55,192 nucleotides of DNA from JADKIH01 sp043747595. GTDB taxonomy: Bacteria > Bacteroidota > Bacteroidia > AKYH767-A > 2013-40CM-41-45. Under the pieces are notes generated by a model. It saw only the letters and a program-made list of their open reading frames with translations. It made no database searches and was not told where the DNA came from. Shown here one piece after another: positions 1 to 8,094 of this stretch; the stretch's first letter is position 1; each line of letters starts with the position of its first letter. The stretch spans positions 1 through 55,192 of the forward strand of contig JAYTOX010000008.1 in assembly GCA_043747595.1 (NCBI GenBank), given 5' to 3'. The position numbers and the translations under genes are program-made.

Positions 1-1916
1 GAAGAAATATTGGTTCCAACGGAATTCCACATAACAGTAGAATCGGGCCTGCTAAGCAAAGTCCAAACTGTGCTGGCAACAGGTTGCCAAACAGAACCTT
101 TTTCAGTAGTGGTTAATGTATAGTTACCAGCTGTTAAAGGTGAATTTGGTCTTAATCTCCAATATCCATAATCAAACAAATCGGTCATTGGTACTCCATC
201 AATTGCAATACCCGTAATTGGTTTGCTTGTATCTTGCGGATCGACATTAATGAATGAGCCAAGAATATTATTTACACCCGTAACACCCGCCAAAGTGAGA
301 GTCATTGGTTCATTATAAATAATATTTCCAAGTGGGTAAATATATGTTCCTGTACCAAGAACTGCGCGACGAAGATTCCCAACAATGTAACTTGTGGAGC
401 TATATCCGGTAATTGCAGTTGGAGATGTGTTAGAAATGTACAATTCATTGGATAAGGTATAAATTTTCCCAGAGGTAAGATTGAGTGTTCCTGTAATTGT
501 AACATTGGTAGCCAATACAACTCCTGTTGGATTATTAATAGTAATATTTTGGACAGATGCTGGAAAGCCAGGATAAATTGTTTGCTGTGAAGTTCCGTTA
601 AATGTATAGTTAGCACCAGAGTTGTATGTTGAAGTTCCGGTAACCATAATATTTCCCATCAGCGCGGTAGCAGTAAGACTATTTGTATTGGATGTAGCAA
701 TTCCTCCACCGGCAGCAACAGTAAAGTTTCGACCAACTAGAATACTATTTCCGAAATCTACAGTAGCTCCGTTCTTAATTGTAAAGTCGACATTTCCTGA
801 AACGGTATTTCCGGAGGCAGTAAATGTTTGTATACCTGACTTGGAAAAATTAATTTGAGCGTTAGTCGCAGAGTTTCCTCCAACAGTAATAATTCCACCG
901 GTATGTGAATAGTTTCCACTTACATTGATTGTACTAGTACCGGAACTTCCTGATGCAGCGGTTAATAATCCGTTCACCATATTAAAGTTTCCGGAAACGT
1001 TCATAGCTCCTATGCCACTACTCCCAGTCATCATAGTATAAAATCCGCCTGTCTGATTAAAATTACCAGCTACGTTTAATGTATATGTTTGATTGCTTTG
1101 GTCTCCCATTACGAATGAGCCACCTGAAATATTGACATCTCCGCCTACGTTAGTGCTTCCATTAATTTTTCCTAAACTAATATAGGAGAATCCGGTTGAT
1201 ACAACATTAAAGTTTCCATTAATAGTGGTGAGCGTAGCATTTAAGTCGACGGCTGAGAACTGCCAAGGGCAATTCCAGGTAAAATTGGAAAAAGCTTGCA
1301 TTCCAGTTGGGGCAGCAGAGTTAGTAGTATAGCCATCAATTTCACAAGTAGAACCAGCCGTCCAAGTTGCTGTTGGAATTGTGCCGGCAGTAGTAGTGTA
1401 CATGTGCTTATAAACAGCAGTGGTCTGCATTATTATTGCAGAACCAGAAGAGATCGTAACAGTGTTTGAATTTTGAAAAACTCCGCTTACGTCAAGATCA
1501 GTCCCTGTGCCATTAGCAAGTGTTAGTGTGCTATTATTAATGAGAGTACCACCGGCGCTAACTACTACTTGGTCGACTGTTAAAGCAGCTGTATTTGTGA
1601 TAGTTTGTCCGGCTAAAATAGTAATTACGCCAGCAGTAGATGTAGGCGGGGCTGCAGCAACAGTCCACACAGTACCATTGTATTTTTGCCATGAAGTTGC
1701 AACATTCCAGTTCCCGCTGATAACATTAGAACGGTAATCTCCACTAGCTGCTGCTCCAAACGATTTCCCCGGATTAGTTGTATTGAAGAAAATCATAAAG
1801 CCAATTGATACGATCAACATTAAGCCGCTTGAAATCCAAGCTACTTGTTTAAAAGTTAACCGCAACCGATTTGTTGTGCTTAATTTCATTTTATTTTTGT
1901 TTGTATTTGATTTCAT
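1..1916 (-). CDS. Large repetitive surface protein, N-terminal part (runs off left edge)
   Basis: The frame is open from an ATG at 1916 to the left edge without a stop, giving 638 visible codons; the C-terminus is missing. The start reads MKSNTNKNKMKLSTTN; a second ATG at 1889 is an alternative. A hydrophobic segment at about residues 25-45 can act as a signal or anchor. The rest is low-complexity, rich in Gly, Asn, Thr and Ser, with repeated VSGNF/VAGNFNQTGG-type motifs typical of beta-helical or beta-sandwich surface proteins of Bacteroidota. Later parts (ITGTLNLTSGKIYT, YIYPLGN) resemble proteins that usually end in a T9SS sorting domain. I infer a secreted adhesin-like protein; the sorting domain itself lies outside the window, so export by T9SS is not shown. 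Confidence 0.8.
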   Translation of the reverse strand, partial: MKSNTNKNKMKLSTTNRLRLTFKQVAWISSGLMLIVSIGFMIFFNTTNPGKSFGAAASGDYRSNVISGNWNVATSWQKYNGTVWTVAAAPPTSTAGVITILAGQTITNTAALTVDQVVVSAGGTLINNSTLTLANGTGTDLDVSGVFQNSNTVTISSGSAIIMQTTAVYKHMYTTTAGTIPTATWTAGSTCEIDGYTTNSAAPTGMQAFSNFTWNCPWQFSAVDLNATLTTINGNFNVVSTGFSYISLGKINGSTNVGGDVNISGGSFVMGDQSNQTYTLNVAGNFNQTGGFYTMMTGSSGIGAMNVSGNFNMVNGLLTAASGSSGTSTINVSGNYSHTGGIITVGGNSATNAQINFSKSGIQTFTASGNTVSGNVDFTIKNGATVDFGNSILVGRNFTVAAGGGIATSNTNSLTATALMGNIMVTGTSTYNSGANYTFNGTSQQTIYPGFPASVQNITINNPTGVVLATNVTITGTLNLTSGKIYTLSNELYISNTSPTAITGYSSTSYIVGNLRRAVLGTGTYIYPLGNIIYNEPMTLTLAGVTGVNNILGSFINVDPQDTSKPITGIAIDGVPMTDLFDYGYWRLRPNSPLTAGNYTLTTTEKGSVWQPVASTVWTLLSRPDSTVMWNSVGTNIS

Positions 1917-2527
1917 TTTTGTTCAAAAAGGGTGAATCTGATTTTGAGCAATAATTTAATGAACCTTTTAATGAATTTATACCAATTCTTAAGATGATTA
2001 GATTAATACCAATGACTAAAAATCCTACAAGGGTAAGAGATGCGAAAAAATTGATAAAATTCTAGGTAAATAAATCTTTTCTGAATCAGAAAGCCATTTA
2101 ATATTCAGGTATCTAGAAATTTGAATAAGAATCGGCACACGGTAAAATGTAAGAAAAGCTAACTAAAATGAAATTTAGGTAAAATTATTTTCAAATTGTT
2201 GATGGAAGGGAAGAATATTCATCATCTATTTTCTAAAACTTGAGATAAATAGAAATGCCTGATGATTTAGAAATTATATTTTTCGCTAAAAAAAGATGAA
2301 GATATCACAAGTGTTATGTATCAAATGTGAGTTCATAAAGAGGTCAAGAATTGAAAAGGATGTGAAAACTGCTTTACGAGAACAATTGTTATTACATTCT
2401 TTTCGCAATCAAATAAATTATTTTTAAAATACCCTTTTGTGCAATTTTTTTTATCATTCATTTATTTAAAAAAGCGAACAATTCATTTTTTATAATCGAA
2501 ATGAATAAATGTTTAGAACCAATTCAC
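1917..2527. other. Gene-poor intergenic region
   Basis: About 610 bases, AT-rich, upstream of the edge gene and downstream of the GAF-PAS gene. The longest reading frame noticed is 43 codons at 2296-2427 (plus); its composition is not convincing and I recognise no family. No tRNA, clear terminator or repeat was seen. Confidence 0.5.
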
Positions 2528-3727
2528 TTAAAAATTTTGTTCATCATAATGATTTAGTACAGATGGGATATTATCGAAATTTGCATCATGATTCATCTTT
2601 AGCATAATGTTTAAAATATATCTACTATGCTCAATTATCTTTAACTGATCGGCTCTTATTTGATCCAATGTTTCTTCTTTACTTTCTAACGTATCTTGCT
2701 CGGGTAGTTCTTTAAGTAGATCTAAGGTAAGATCAGCAAAGCCGATTACAAGATTTAAAGGGTTAAGGATTTCATTGGAGAGACTAGTTGTTAAAGAGGA
2801 AAGCTGTTTAATTTTTGCTTGATTAATACGGCTTTCTTGAATTTTTTTCTTTTCTAATTCTTCCCCAAGCCTTCTTACTTCTGTAATATTCCTGGCCGTG
2901 GCAATTATTTGATTGGTTTTCGGATCAGGAATAGCGTTCCAACTTAGCCAAATGTAATTTCCATTTTTACATAAATATCTATTTTTAAAAAATGTTACTT
3001 TTTTCGAATCTACACTAAGGTCTTTTACAGTGTCAATTGTTTTTTGTTTGTCGTCGGGATGAACAAAATCTATGAATGGTTTTTCGAGAAGTTCATTTTC
3101 AGTATAGCCCAATTGTTTTATAAAGGAAGAGCTAATTTTTTTGAAATATCCTTCCATTGATGCTATACAAAGCAAATCGGGAGAGAGCTCAAAAAATTGG
3201 TTTAGTTCGTCGTTAATGCTCGCTAAACTTTTTTTGTTTTTCTTGAGCACGATGTAATCAATTGCGGCAGTTGCCAAAACATTTAGAGATAATAGTTGAA
3301 GGGCAGTAAGTTTTCTCGGCTTGTGGTCTAATACACACAAAGTGCCCAAGTTGAATCCTGATGGTTCCTTTAAAGGTACGCCGGCGTAAAAACGCAAATT
3401 AGTATCGCCGGTTACAAGAGGGTTATTAGAAAATAATTTATTTTTAGTTGTGTCTTCTACTTCAAAAATAGTGTCTTGTTTTATTGCATGATGGCAGAAA
3501 GAAATTTCGCGCGAGGTACCGTTTAATTTCATCCCAACTTTAGATTTAAAAATTTGACGATCTTTATCTACGAGCGAGATTAACGCGATTGGCGTTTCAC
3601 AAATACTAGAGGCGAGTTTTGTAATATGATCTAGAAAATCTTCTGATATGTTGTTTACAATATTGTAAGAGTAAAGAGCATCTAATCGCTTGGTTTCGTT
3701 GATGGGTAATTTTTCTTTAGGTTCCAT
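2528..3727 (-). CDS. GAF-PAS sensor protein with degenerate histidine-kinase dimerisation domain
   Basis: 399 residues from ATG 3727, chosen because family members begin near this MEPKEK...RLDALYSYNI sequence; the frame extends upstream to ATG 3877 and 3934 with unlikely composition. Residues 20-160 form a GAF domain (SLVDKDRQIFKSKVG, ISFCHHAI, FYAGVPL). Residues 175-285 form a PAS domain (FFELSPDLLCIA, FVHPDD, GNYIWLSW). Residues 305-380 resemble a HisKA helical hairpin with an H-box-like SNEILNPLNLVIGF, but Asn318 stands where the phospho-accepting His is expected. There is no ATPase domain: the protein ends at residue 399. It is probably a cytosolic ligand or redox sensor that cannot autophosphorylate. 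No partner regulator is adjacent; the LytTR gene at 6337 is the nearest. Function unknown. Confidence 0.85.
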   Translation of the reverse strand: MEPKEKLPINETKRLDALYSYNIVNNISEDFLDHITKLASSICETPIALISLVDKDRQIFKSKVGMKLNGTSREISFCHHAIKQDTIFEVEDTTKNKLFSNNPLVTGDTNLRFYAGVPLKEPSGFNLGTLCVLDHKPRKLTALQLLSLNVLATAAIDYIVLKKNKKSLASINDELNQFFELSPDLLCIASMEGYFKKISSSFIKQLGYTENELLEKPFIDFVHPDDKQKTIDTVKDLSVDSKKVTFFKNRYLCKNGNYIWLSWNAIPDPKTNQIIATARNITEVRRLGEELEKKKIQESRINQAKIKQLSSLTTSLSNEILNPLNLVIGFADLTLDLLKELPEQDTLESKEETLDQIRADQLKIIEHSRYILNIMLKMNHDANFDNIPSVLNHYDEQNF

Positions 3728-4434
3728 GGTAAAAGGATAAAAGGGTAAATAAAAATAATCGCTTGATAATGGCGCGATAGTACTAGGAGAATAGGAGGTG
3801 TGAGTGGGCGTGAGTTGTGTAGTCCAAGTGTAGTGGTTTATACGGCTATCGCCAATTGAAGTATTTTTTGTTTTCATATTCGCCGATGTTAGAAAAAATA
3901 AATATTGGCATAAAAAGCGATCATTAAAAATCAAACTATTTTCAAATCACATACTAAAAGTAGAAATATATTTTTAATATGTACTATAAATTGCGACTAA
4001 TTTTTATAGTCTGGTCAATTCTTTTTATTATTGTAGTAAGTCAGCAATAGGAATATAGGTATTTAGCCTTAATTCAAAGTATTTTTATTTATTTTCATCC
4101 ATATTTATTTTATAGTCGAAGTTGACATTAATTTTAAATTAGAAATGATTTAGGTCAACAACTAAAACAACAAATGTCCTATTGATAATAAAGAAGACTT
4201 ATGGCATAAATTTTATACATCAAAATTAAACTCGTCGGAGGTATAATACATCGAAATTGAATCTTTTTGCTGTATTTTGCAAATAATGTGAGCTATTAAT
4301 TAATTATTTGTTTTCTTTTAAATGAAATAATAGCGTCAAATTTTAAAAGAATATTTATTCCGTCAGAAAAGCAAATCATTTCTTTTAAACTACTCTTTTA
4401 AAAGGTAACTTTGATAATCAAAAAAAATGTTATT
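3728..4434. other. Divergent intergenic region
   Basis: About 700 bases between the divergent GAF-PAS and DUF4239 genes. Positions 3728-3934 could encode an N-terminal extension of the GAF-PAS protein if an upstream ATG is used. An inverted repeat (ACTATAAA at 3983-3990, TTTATAGT at 4003-4010) lies in the middle. No other gene was seen. Confidence 0.5.
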
Positions 4435-5292
4435 ATGTCAGATTTTCTGATTACACTTTCGCCAATAATTTTGATACTTGTTGTAACGAGCTTTACAGTT
4501 TTTATTGCAATCTTGGGAATGTTAATAGTGAGGAGATATTTTGCAGATTTTTTTATTACAACAGAAGATACACCGGCAGCTAGTATTTTTATTAGGCAAA
4601 TTAGTACACTCCTTGCTGTTTTATTGGCGTTTGTTGTTATTTCCATTTGGAAGAATTATGAAGAACAAAGGGAAAATACAGGCAAGGAAGCCAGTGCTCT
4701 TGGAAATTTATATAGAGACAGTCGTGGATTAAACTCTCAAACTGAAAATGAAATTCAACAAATGCTAGCTACGTATACAAACGACATTGTGTACGATGGT
4801 TGGCCAAAATTGAAAGTTGGTCAAGAAAGCAAAGTGGCTTGGATGTCATTTAATAAACTTTACGGGAAAGTTATTAAGTATGAACCAATAAACCGGCAGG
4901 AAGAAATTGTTTATGCCAATTTAATACGTGAATTAAATGATTTAGCTCAGTACAGGCGATTAAGAATAATAAGGAGTGCAAATCATTTTATGCCTGAAGT
5001 TTTGTGGGTAGTGATCTTTAGTGGTTCCTTATTGATTATTATTTCGGGATATTTTTTAAAGATAACGGAAAAGAAAGTGTACATGTTTCTTACTGCAATT
5101 AATGGATTGATGTTGGGGCTTATTTTTTCAACGATGTTGCTATTGAATGATCCTTACCGAGGTAGTTTACAAATTAGTGTATCGCCAATTGAGAATTTGC
5201 TGAAAGATGTATATCCTATGGCAAAAATCACTAATAATGGTGATCAAGAGGTCAGATTAGATTCTTTTCCACAGCGAAACAACGTTAGATAG
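4435..5292 (+). CDS. DUF4239 (bestrophin-like) membrane protein
   Basis: 285 residues from ATG 4435; an in-frame TTG at 4411 is a less likely start. Four membrane segments are visible at about residues 6-32, 53-72, 188-208 and 214-237, with a soluble helical region of about 115 residues between the second and third. The pattern matches DUF4239: a charged middle region with YRRLRI before the third segment, and a conserved DPYRG (239-243) just after the fourth, where family members have D-x-P-F/Y-x-G. The family is distantly related to bestrophin-like channels, but no transport function is established. It stands alone, with no close neighbour on its strand. Confidence 0.75.
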   Translation: MSDFLITLSPIILILVVTSFTVFIAILGMLIVRRYFADFFITTEDTPAASIFIRQISTLLAVLLAFVVISIWKNYEEQRENTGKEASALGNLYRDSRGLNSQTENEIQQMLATYTNDIVYDGWPKLKVGQESKVAWMSFNKLYGKVIKYEPINRQEEIVYANLIRELNDLAQYRRLRIIRSANHFMPEVLWVVIFSGSLLIIISGYFLKITEKKVYMFLTAINGLMLGLIFSTMLLLNDPYRGSLQISVSPIENLLKDVYPMAKITNNGDQEVRLDSFPQRNNVR

Positions 5293-5665
5293 CTCAATTT
5301 ACTTTTTGGTAAATGCAATGTCTCCTTTCAGATTTCTTGAATAATAATAAACGTATAAATTTGAGCAAAGACATTCAATTTTCAGCGGTCTTACCAAATT
5401 AGCTTCCCTTTTTTTTGTAAAAAAAGTTTTTTTAAAAGAGTTTAATTGATAGAAGTTAATCGCTTTTAATTTGATTGATGCGATTTCATCCGTTCATTAT
5501 TACCAAGTAGCATTGCATTTTATCCAGCGACTCATTTTGATACACATTCTTGAAGAACACGAATGTATATTTGAATCATCAATCAAAAAGAAATTATTTA
5601 AAAAAATTAGCCAAAGTTTATCAGACCAATTTTCATTTTCATTTTAACATTAAAAACTTAAGGTC
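5293..5665. other. Intergenic region with possible -7 element
   Basis: About 370 bases upstream of the DUF6438 lipoprotein. TATATTTG at 5566-5573 fits the Bacteroidota -7 consensus TAnnTTTG. The nearest TTTG upstream (5536-5539) is 26 bases away, longer than usual, so this is only a partial promoter match. It would give a leader of roughly 85 bases. Confidence 0.3.
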
Positions 5666-6211
5666 ATGAAAAAAAATCTCCGCAACGCAACATTAAGCTT
5701 TAGAAGTTTGATCGTAGCAATTTTGTTTGGAAGTTTAGCTTTATTTACTTCTTGTGCAAAAGAAGACAACCTAACTCCAACTAACTCTCAGGCCATTGGA
5801 AACGACCATTCATCGGCAAGAGAAAGTGCAAGTGAATTCTTAATCGTAATTAAACACGGTGATGGATATGGTGGAAGAGCTCCAGTATATAGTGTTTCAG
5901 TCAGTAATAAAGGCGAAGTAGTTTTCAACGGCGACAATAATGTAAATAAAATCGGAACAATAGTATACGATTTACCACTTGAACAAATAGAAGGTATTAT
6001 CCAACTAGCGAAAGAATCAGGATTTATGGATTTACAAGAAATCTATCCTTCAGAGTTTGCTGAAGCACCAGAATCTTCAACTGAAATCAATTTTAGCGGA
6101 GATGTTCGCACAGTAGTGGACTGGGGAGCTGGATCACCTGACGAGCTTAAAAAACTAAAAGCATCGATTGAAGAGCAGCTTGGAATCAATGATTATGTTG
6201 GATCAAATTAA
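5666..6211 (+). CDS. DUF6438 lipoprotein
   Basis: 181 residues. An N-terminal hydrophobic stretch ends in LFTSC (26-30), a lipobox with lipidation at Cys30, so this is a lipoprotein. Residues 58-175 match the DUF6438 pattern: a first beta strand (FLIVIKHGDG), PVYSVSVSNKGEVVFNG, then a helix (LPLEQIEGIIQLAKESGFMD) and a final helical segment (DELKKLKASIEEQLG). The Cys pair seen in many DUF6438 proteins is absent: the equivalent region reads GDGYGGRAPVYSV. Function is unknown; such proteins are common in Bacteroidota. It is followed by a strong terminator, so it is probably monocistronic. Confidence 0.8.
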   Translation: MKKNLRNATLSFRSLIVAILFGSLALFTSCAKEDNLTPTNSQAIGNDHSSARESASEFLIVIKHGDGYGGRAPVYSVSVSNKGEVVFNGDNNVNKIGTIVYDLPLEQIEGIIQLAKESGFMDLQEIYPSEFAEAPESSTEINFSGDVRTVVDWGAGSPDELKKLKASIEEQLGINDYVGSN

Positions 6212-6259
6212 AAAACAAAGATGTGGCTTAAGCCTCAATTGGCTGAGGTTTTTGAAAAG

Positions 6260-6290
6260 GCCGACGGAAATTACTTCCGCCGGCTTTTTT
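6260..6290 (+). terminator. Rho-independent terminator after DUF6438 gene
   Basis: A 10-base stem with one mismatch (6260-6269 with 6275-6284) and a 5-base loop is followed by six T and, after one C, six more T. It lies about 50 bases after the lipoprotein stop codon. Confidence 0.85.
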
Positions 6291-6307
6291 CTTTTTTAAA
6301 TATTTTG

Positions 6308-6315
6308 TAAGTTTG
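6308..6315 (+). promoter_or_regulatory. Possible -7 promoter element of LytTR gene
   Basis: TAAGTTTG fits TAnnTTTG and lies 21 bases before the ATG at 6337. No TTTG is found at the usual -33 distance; that place is taken by the T-tract of the preceding terminator. Confidence 0.3.
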
Positions 6316-6336
6316 GGCAACTAATACTTTTCGTTG

Positions 6337-7080
6337 ATGCTTACATGCATAATAATAGATGATGTTGAAATGTGCCGTGAGGCATTAAAAGATCTTTTGA
6401 CTGAAAACTTCAATGAAATATCAATTCTTGCCGTTTTGAATAGTGCCGAAGAAGGAATACATTATCTAAAAAATGATCAGCCCGATGTAGTTTTTCTCGA
6501 TGTTGAAATGCCGGGCATGTCTGGTTTCGACATGCTTACAAAATTAGGAGAAGTTAATTTTGAAGTGGTCTTTACTACATCTCACGAAAAATATTCTATG
6601 CAAGCACTCAAGACGAGTGCTTTAGATTTTCTTCTCAAGCCAGTTCAATTAAATGACTTAAGAATTTCCGTTCATAAAATAGGTAATCGTTTAAAACCGG
6701 ACGTTAAATTAGTGGAGATGTTGACAAAGATGATTGCCGGAATTAAAAATAAAATAAAACGAATTGCATTGCCAACAATGGAAGGTTTAATTTTTGTGCA
6801 GGTAGATGAAATTATGCATTGTGATGCCGACGACAACAATACAATGATTTATTTCGATAGCGGAAAAAAAATGCTCATTACAAAAACATTGAAAAATGTG
6901 GAAGAATTATTGACCGGCGATGATTTTGTTCGGATTCACAATTCACATTTGGTAAATATTAATCATATCAGAAAATACGTTCGTGGAAACGGTGGGCATG
7001 TGGTAATGAATAATAACAATACATTAAGTGTGGCAAGAGCAAGAAAAGAGAGTTTTTTAGACAAGATTTCTCATTTGTAA
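6337..7080 (+). CDS. LytTR-family response regulator (orphan)
   Basis: 247 residues from ATG 6337; a TTG three bases upstream is also in frame. Residues 1-120 form a receiver domain: acidic pair D8/D9, phospho-acceptor D55 in FLDVEMPG, T80/T81 and K101 (LLKPVQ) in the expected places. Residues 141-245 form a LytTR DNA-binding domain (KRIALPTMEGLIFVQVDEI, FVRIHNSHLVNINHI, SVARARKESF). In Bacteroidota such regulators normally pair with a membrane histidine kinase of the His_kinase (LytS-like) family. No such kinase is adjacent, so this one is orphan or served in trans. It lies between two terminators, so it is probably transcribed alone. Targets unknown. Confidence 0.9.
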   Translation: MLTCIIIDDVEMCREALKDLLTENFNEISILAVLNSAEEGIHYLKNDQPDVVFLDVEMPGMSGFDMLTKLGEVNFEVVFTTSHEKYSMQALKTSALDFLLKPVQLNDLRISVHKIGNRLKPDVKLVEMLTKMIAGIKNKIKRIALPTMEGLIFVQVDEIMHCDADDNNTMIYFDSGKKMLITKTLKNVEELLTGDDFVRIHNSHLVNINHIRKYVRGNGGHVVMNNNNTLSVARARKESFLDKISHL

Positions 7081-7149
7081 TTAATTCTTCAATAATAATT
7101 CATTCAGGAATCAATTTAAATGTTGATTTTTGTTCAAAGAAAAATTAAT

Positions 7150-7731
7150 ATGAAAAAAATAGTTTCAATTGCAATCCTTTTAGGATTTGGAGCATTTGCA
7201 TCGAATGCACAAACTCCAGTAGCAACACCAACACCTACAAAACCCAAGACCAACCAAACGGTTGATGTAAAATCGACAGGTGCGCCAGTGTTAACTTTAC
7301 CAGGAAAGAAGCCACAAACAGCGCCAACAAAACCGGTGCTAAGTACAACACCATCAAAGCCGGTACCAAATTCAGTCCCTTCGCCATCAACGGCACCATC
7401 ACGGCCAACCCCGAATACTGTTCCAAGCGTACCAGGCCGACCAACACCAAGTACAACACCAACAAAACCGGTACCTTCAACATTGCCAAGTACGCCAGGG
7501 CGACCAACACCGGGCACTACTCCAAGCAAACCGTCAACAATTCCGCCGCCGCCTAATCAGCCAAATCATGAAGGACATGATCATGATGGTCATGGAGGAC
7601 ATAATCATGAAGGACATGGAAAGCATGGGAAAGATGGTAACCAAAATAAACATGAAGATCATGGTCGACATTTAGGCCAAGATAAAAATGGAAATCATGG
7701 TCGGCATTTAGGCCAAGATAAAGATCATTAA
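7150..7731 (+). CDS. Secreted Pro/Thr-rich protein with His-rich tail
   Basis: 193 residues from ATG 7150, chosen because a signal peptide (MKKIVSIAILLGFGAFASNAQ) follows directly; the upstream in-frame ATG at 7120 would put charged residues before it. Residues 22-140 are Pro/Thr/Ser-rich with imperfect repeats such as PGRPTPSTTPTKP and PGRPTPGTTPSKP, a likely extended spacer. Residues 141-193 are His/Gly/Asp/Lys-rich (NHEGHDHDGHGGHNHEGHG) and contain the unit HGRHLGQDK twice. The His/Asp clusters could bind divalent metal, which is inference. The frame ends at TAA 7729-7731, but the same frame continues with matching composition to a second TAA at 7795-7797. Family not recognised. Confidence 0.75.
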   Translation: MKKIVSIAILLGFGAFASNAQTPVATPTPTKPKTNQTVDVKSTGAPVLTLPGKKPQTAPTKPVLSTTPSKPVPNSVPSPSTAPSRPTPNTVPSVPGRPTPSTTPTKPVPSTLPSTPGRPTPGTTPSKPSTIPPPPNQPNHEGHDHDGHGGHNHEGHGKHGKDGNQNKHEDHGRHLGQDKNGNHGRHLGQDKDH

Positions 7732-7797
7732 AATAAAAAAGATGATCATGGAAACAAAGGCGATGATAAGCATAAAGAAAAAAATGAAGAGAAATAA
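7732..7797 (+). pseudogene. In-frame coding-like extension beyond the stop of the His-rich protein
   Basis: After TAA 7729-7731 the same frame reads NKKDDHGNKGDDKHKEKNEEK and stops at TAA 7795-7797. The composition (Asp, His, Gly, Lys) and codons match the tail upstream, and the terminator starts only 7 bases later. The TAA could be a one-base change from AAA or CAA. The segment is either a recently cut-off tail, read-through sequence, or a sequencing error. Confidence 0.5.
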
Positions 7798-7803
7798 AAA
7801 AGG

Positions 7804-7838
7804 AAAGAGCCAATGTGTAAACGTTGGCTCTTTTTTTT
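7804..7838 (+). terminator. Rho-independent terminator after His-rich protein gene
   Basis: A 10-base perfect stem (AAAGAGCCAA at 7804-7813 with TTGGCTCTTT at 7824-7833) closes a 10-base loop and runs into eight T. Confidence 0.9.
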
Positions 7839-7958
7839 GAAGAAGTAAAAACATATTTTTTTTATGATAAATATTTTCAACGTAATTTAGAATTCTATTT
7901 TTTTTTCTTTTGAAAAATCCTTCATTCTATGCAATTAGCCTCTCTAGGAGGAGAATCA

Positions 7959-8003
7959 TTGCCCAATTCATTGCTCAAATTGAATTTTTTTTTAATTGGG
8001 CAA
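7959..8003. repeat. Inverted repeat in leader of arylsulfotransferase-like gene
   Basis: TTGCCCAATT (7959-7968) and AATTGGGCAA (7994-8003) are perfect 10-base inverted arms, 25 bases apart. The right arm is followed by A, not T, so this is not a standard terminator on the plus strand. Confidence 0.6.
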
Positions 8004-8031
8004 AAAATGAATTAATATTGGTTATTCAATA

Positions 8032-8060
8032 TTTATGGATCTTCATTTTTGATCCATAAA
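8032..8060. repeat. Perfect inverted repeat just upstream of start codon
   Basis: TTTATGGATC (8032-8041) and GATCCATAAA (8051-8060) are perfect 10-base arms with a 9-base loop, 34 bases before the ATG at 8095. There is no following T-tract. It could be an RNA hairpin in the leader or an operator. Confidence 0.65.
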
Positions 8061-8094
8061 GGAAAGTTAATCTTAAACATTAAAATAACCCCAT

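Noticed and set aside
2296..2427. 43-codon plus-strand frame in the left intergenic region
   Set aside because: Too short and without a recognisable motif or promoter; kept only as a note.
4398..4646. 82-codon antisense frame over the start of the DUF4239 gene
   Set aside because: The plus frame has the membrane pattern and family motifs; this one has no features.
7134..7529. Antisense Gly/Val-rich frame of 131 codons opposite the Pro/Thr-rich gene
   Set aside because: Complement of CCN and ACN codons gives Gly and Val/Cys-rich frames automatically; the sense frame has a signal peptide and a terminator.
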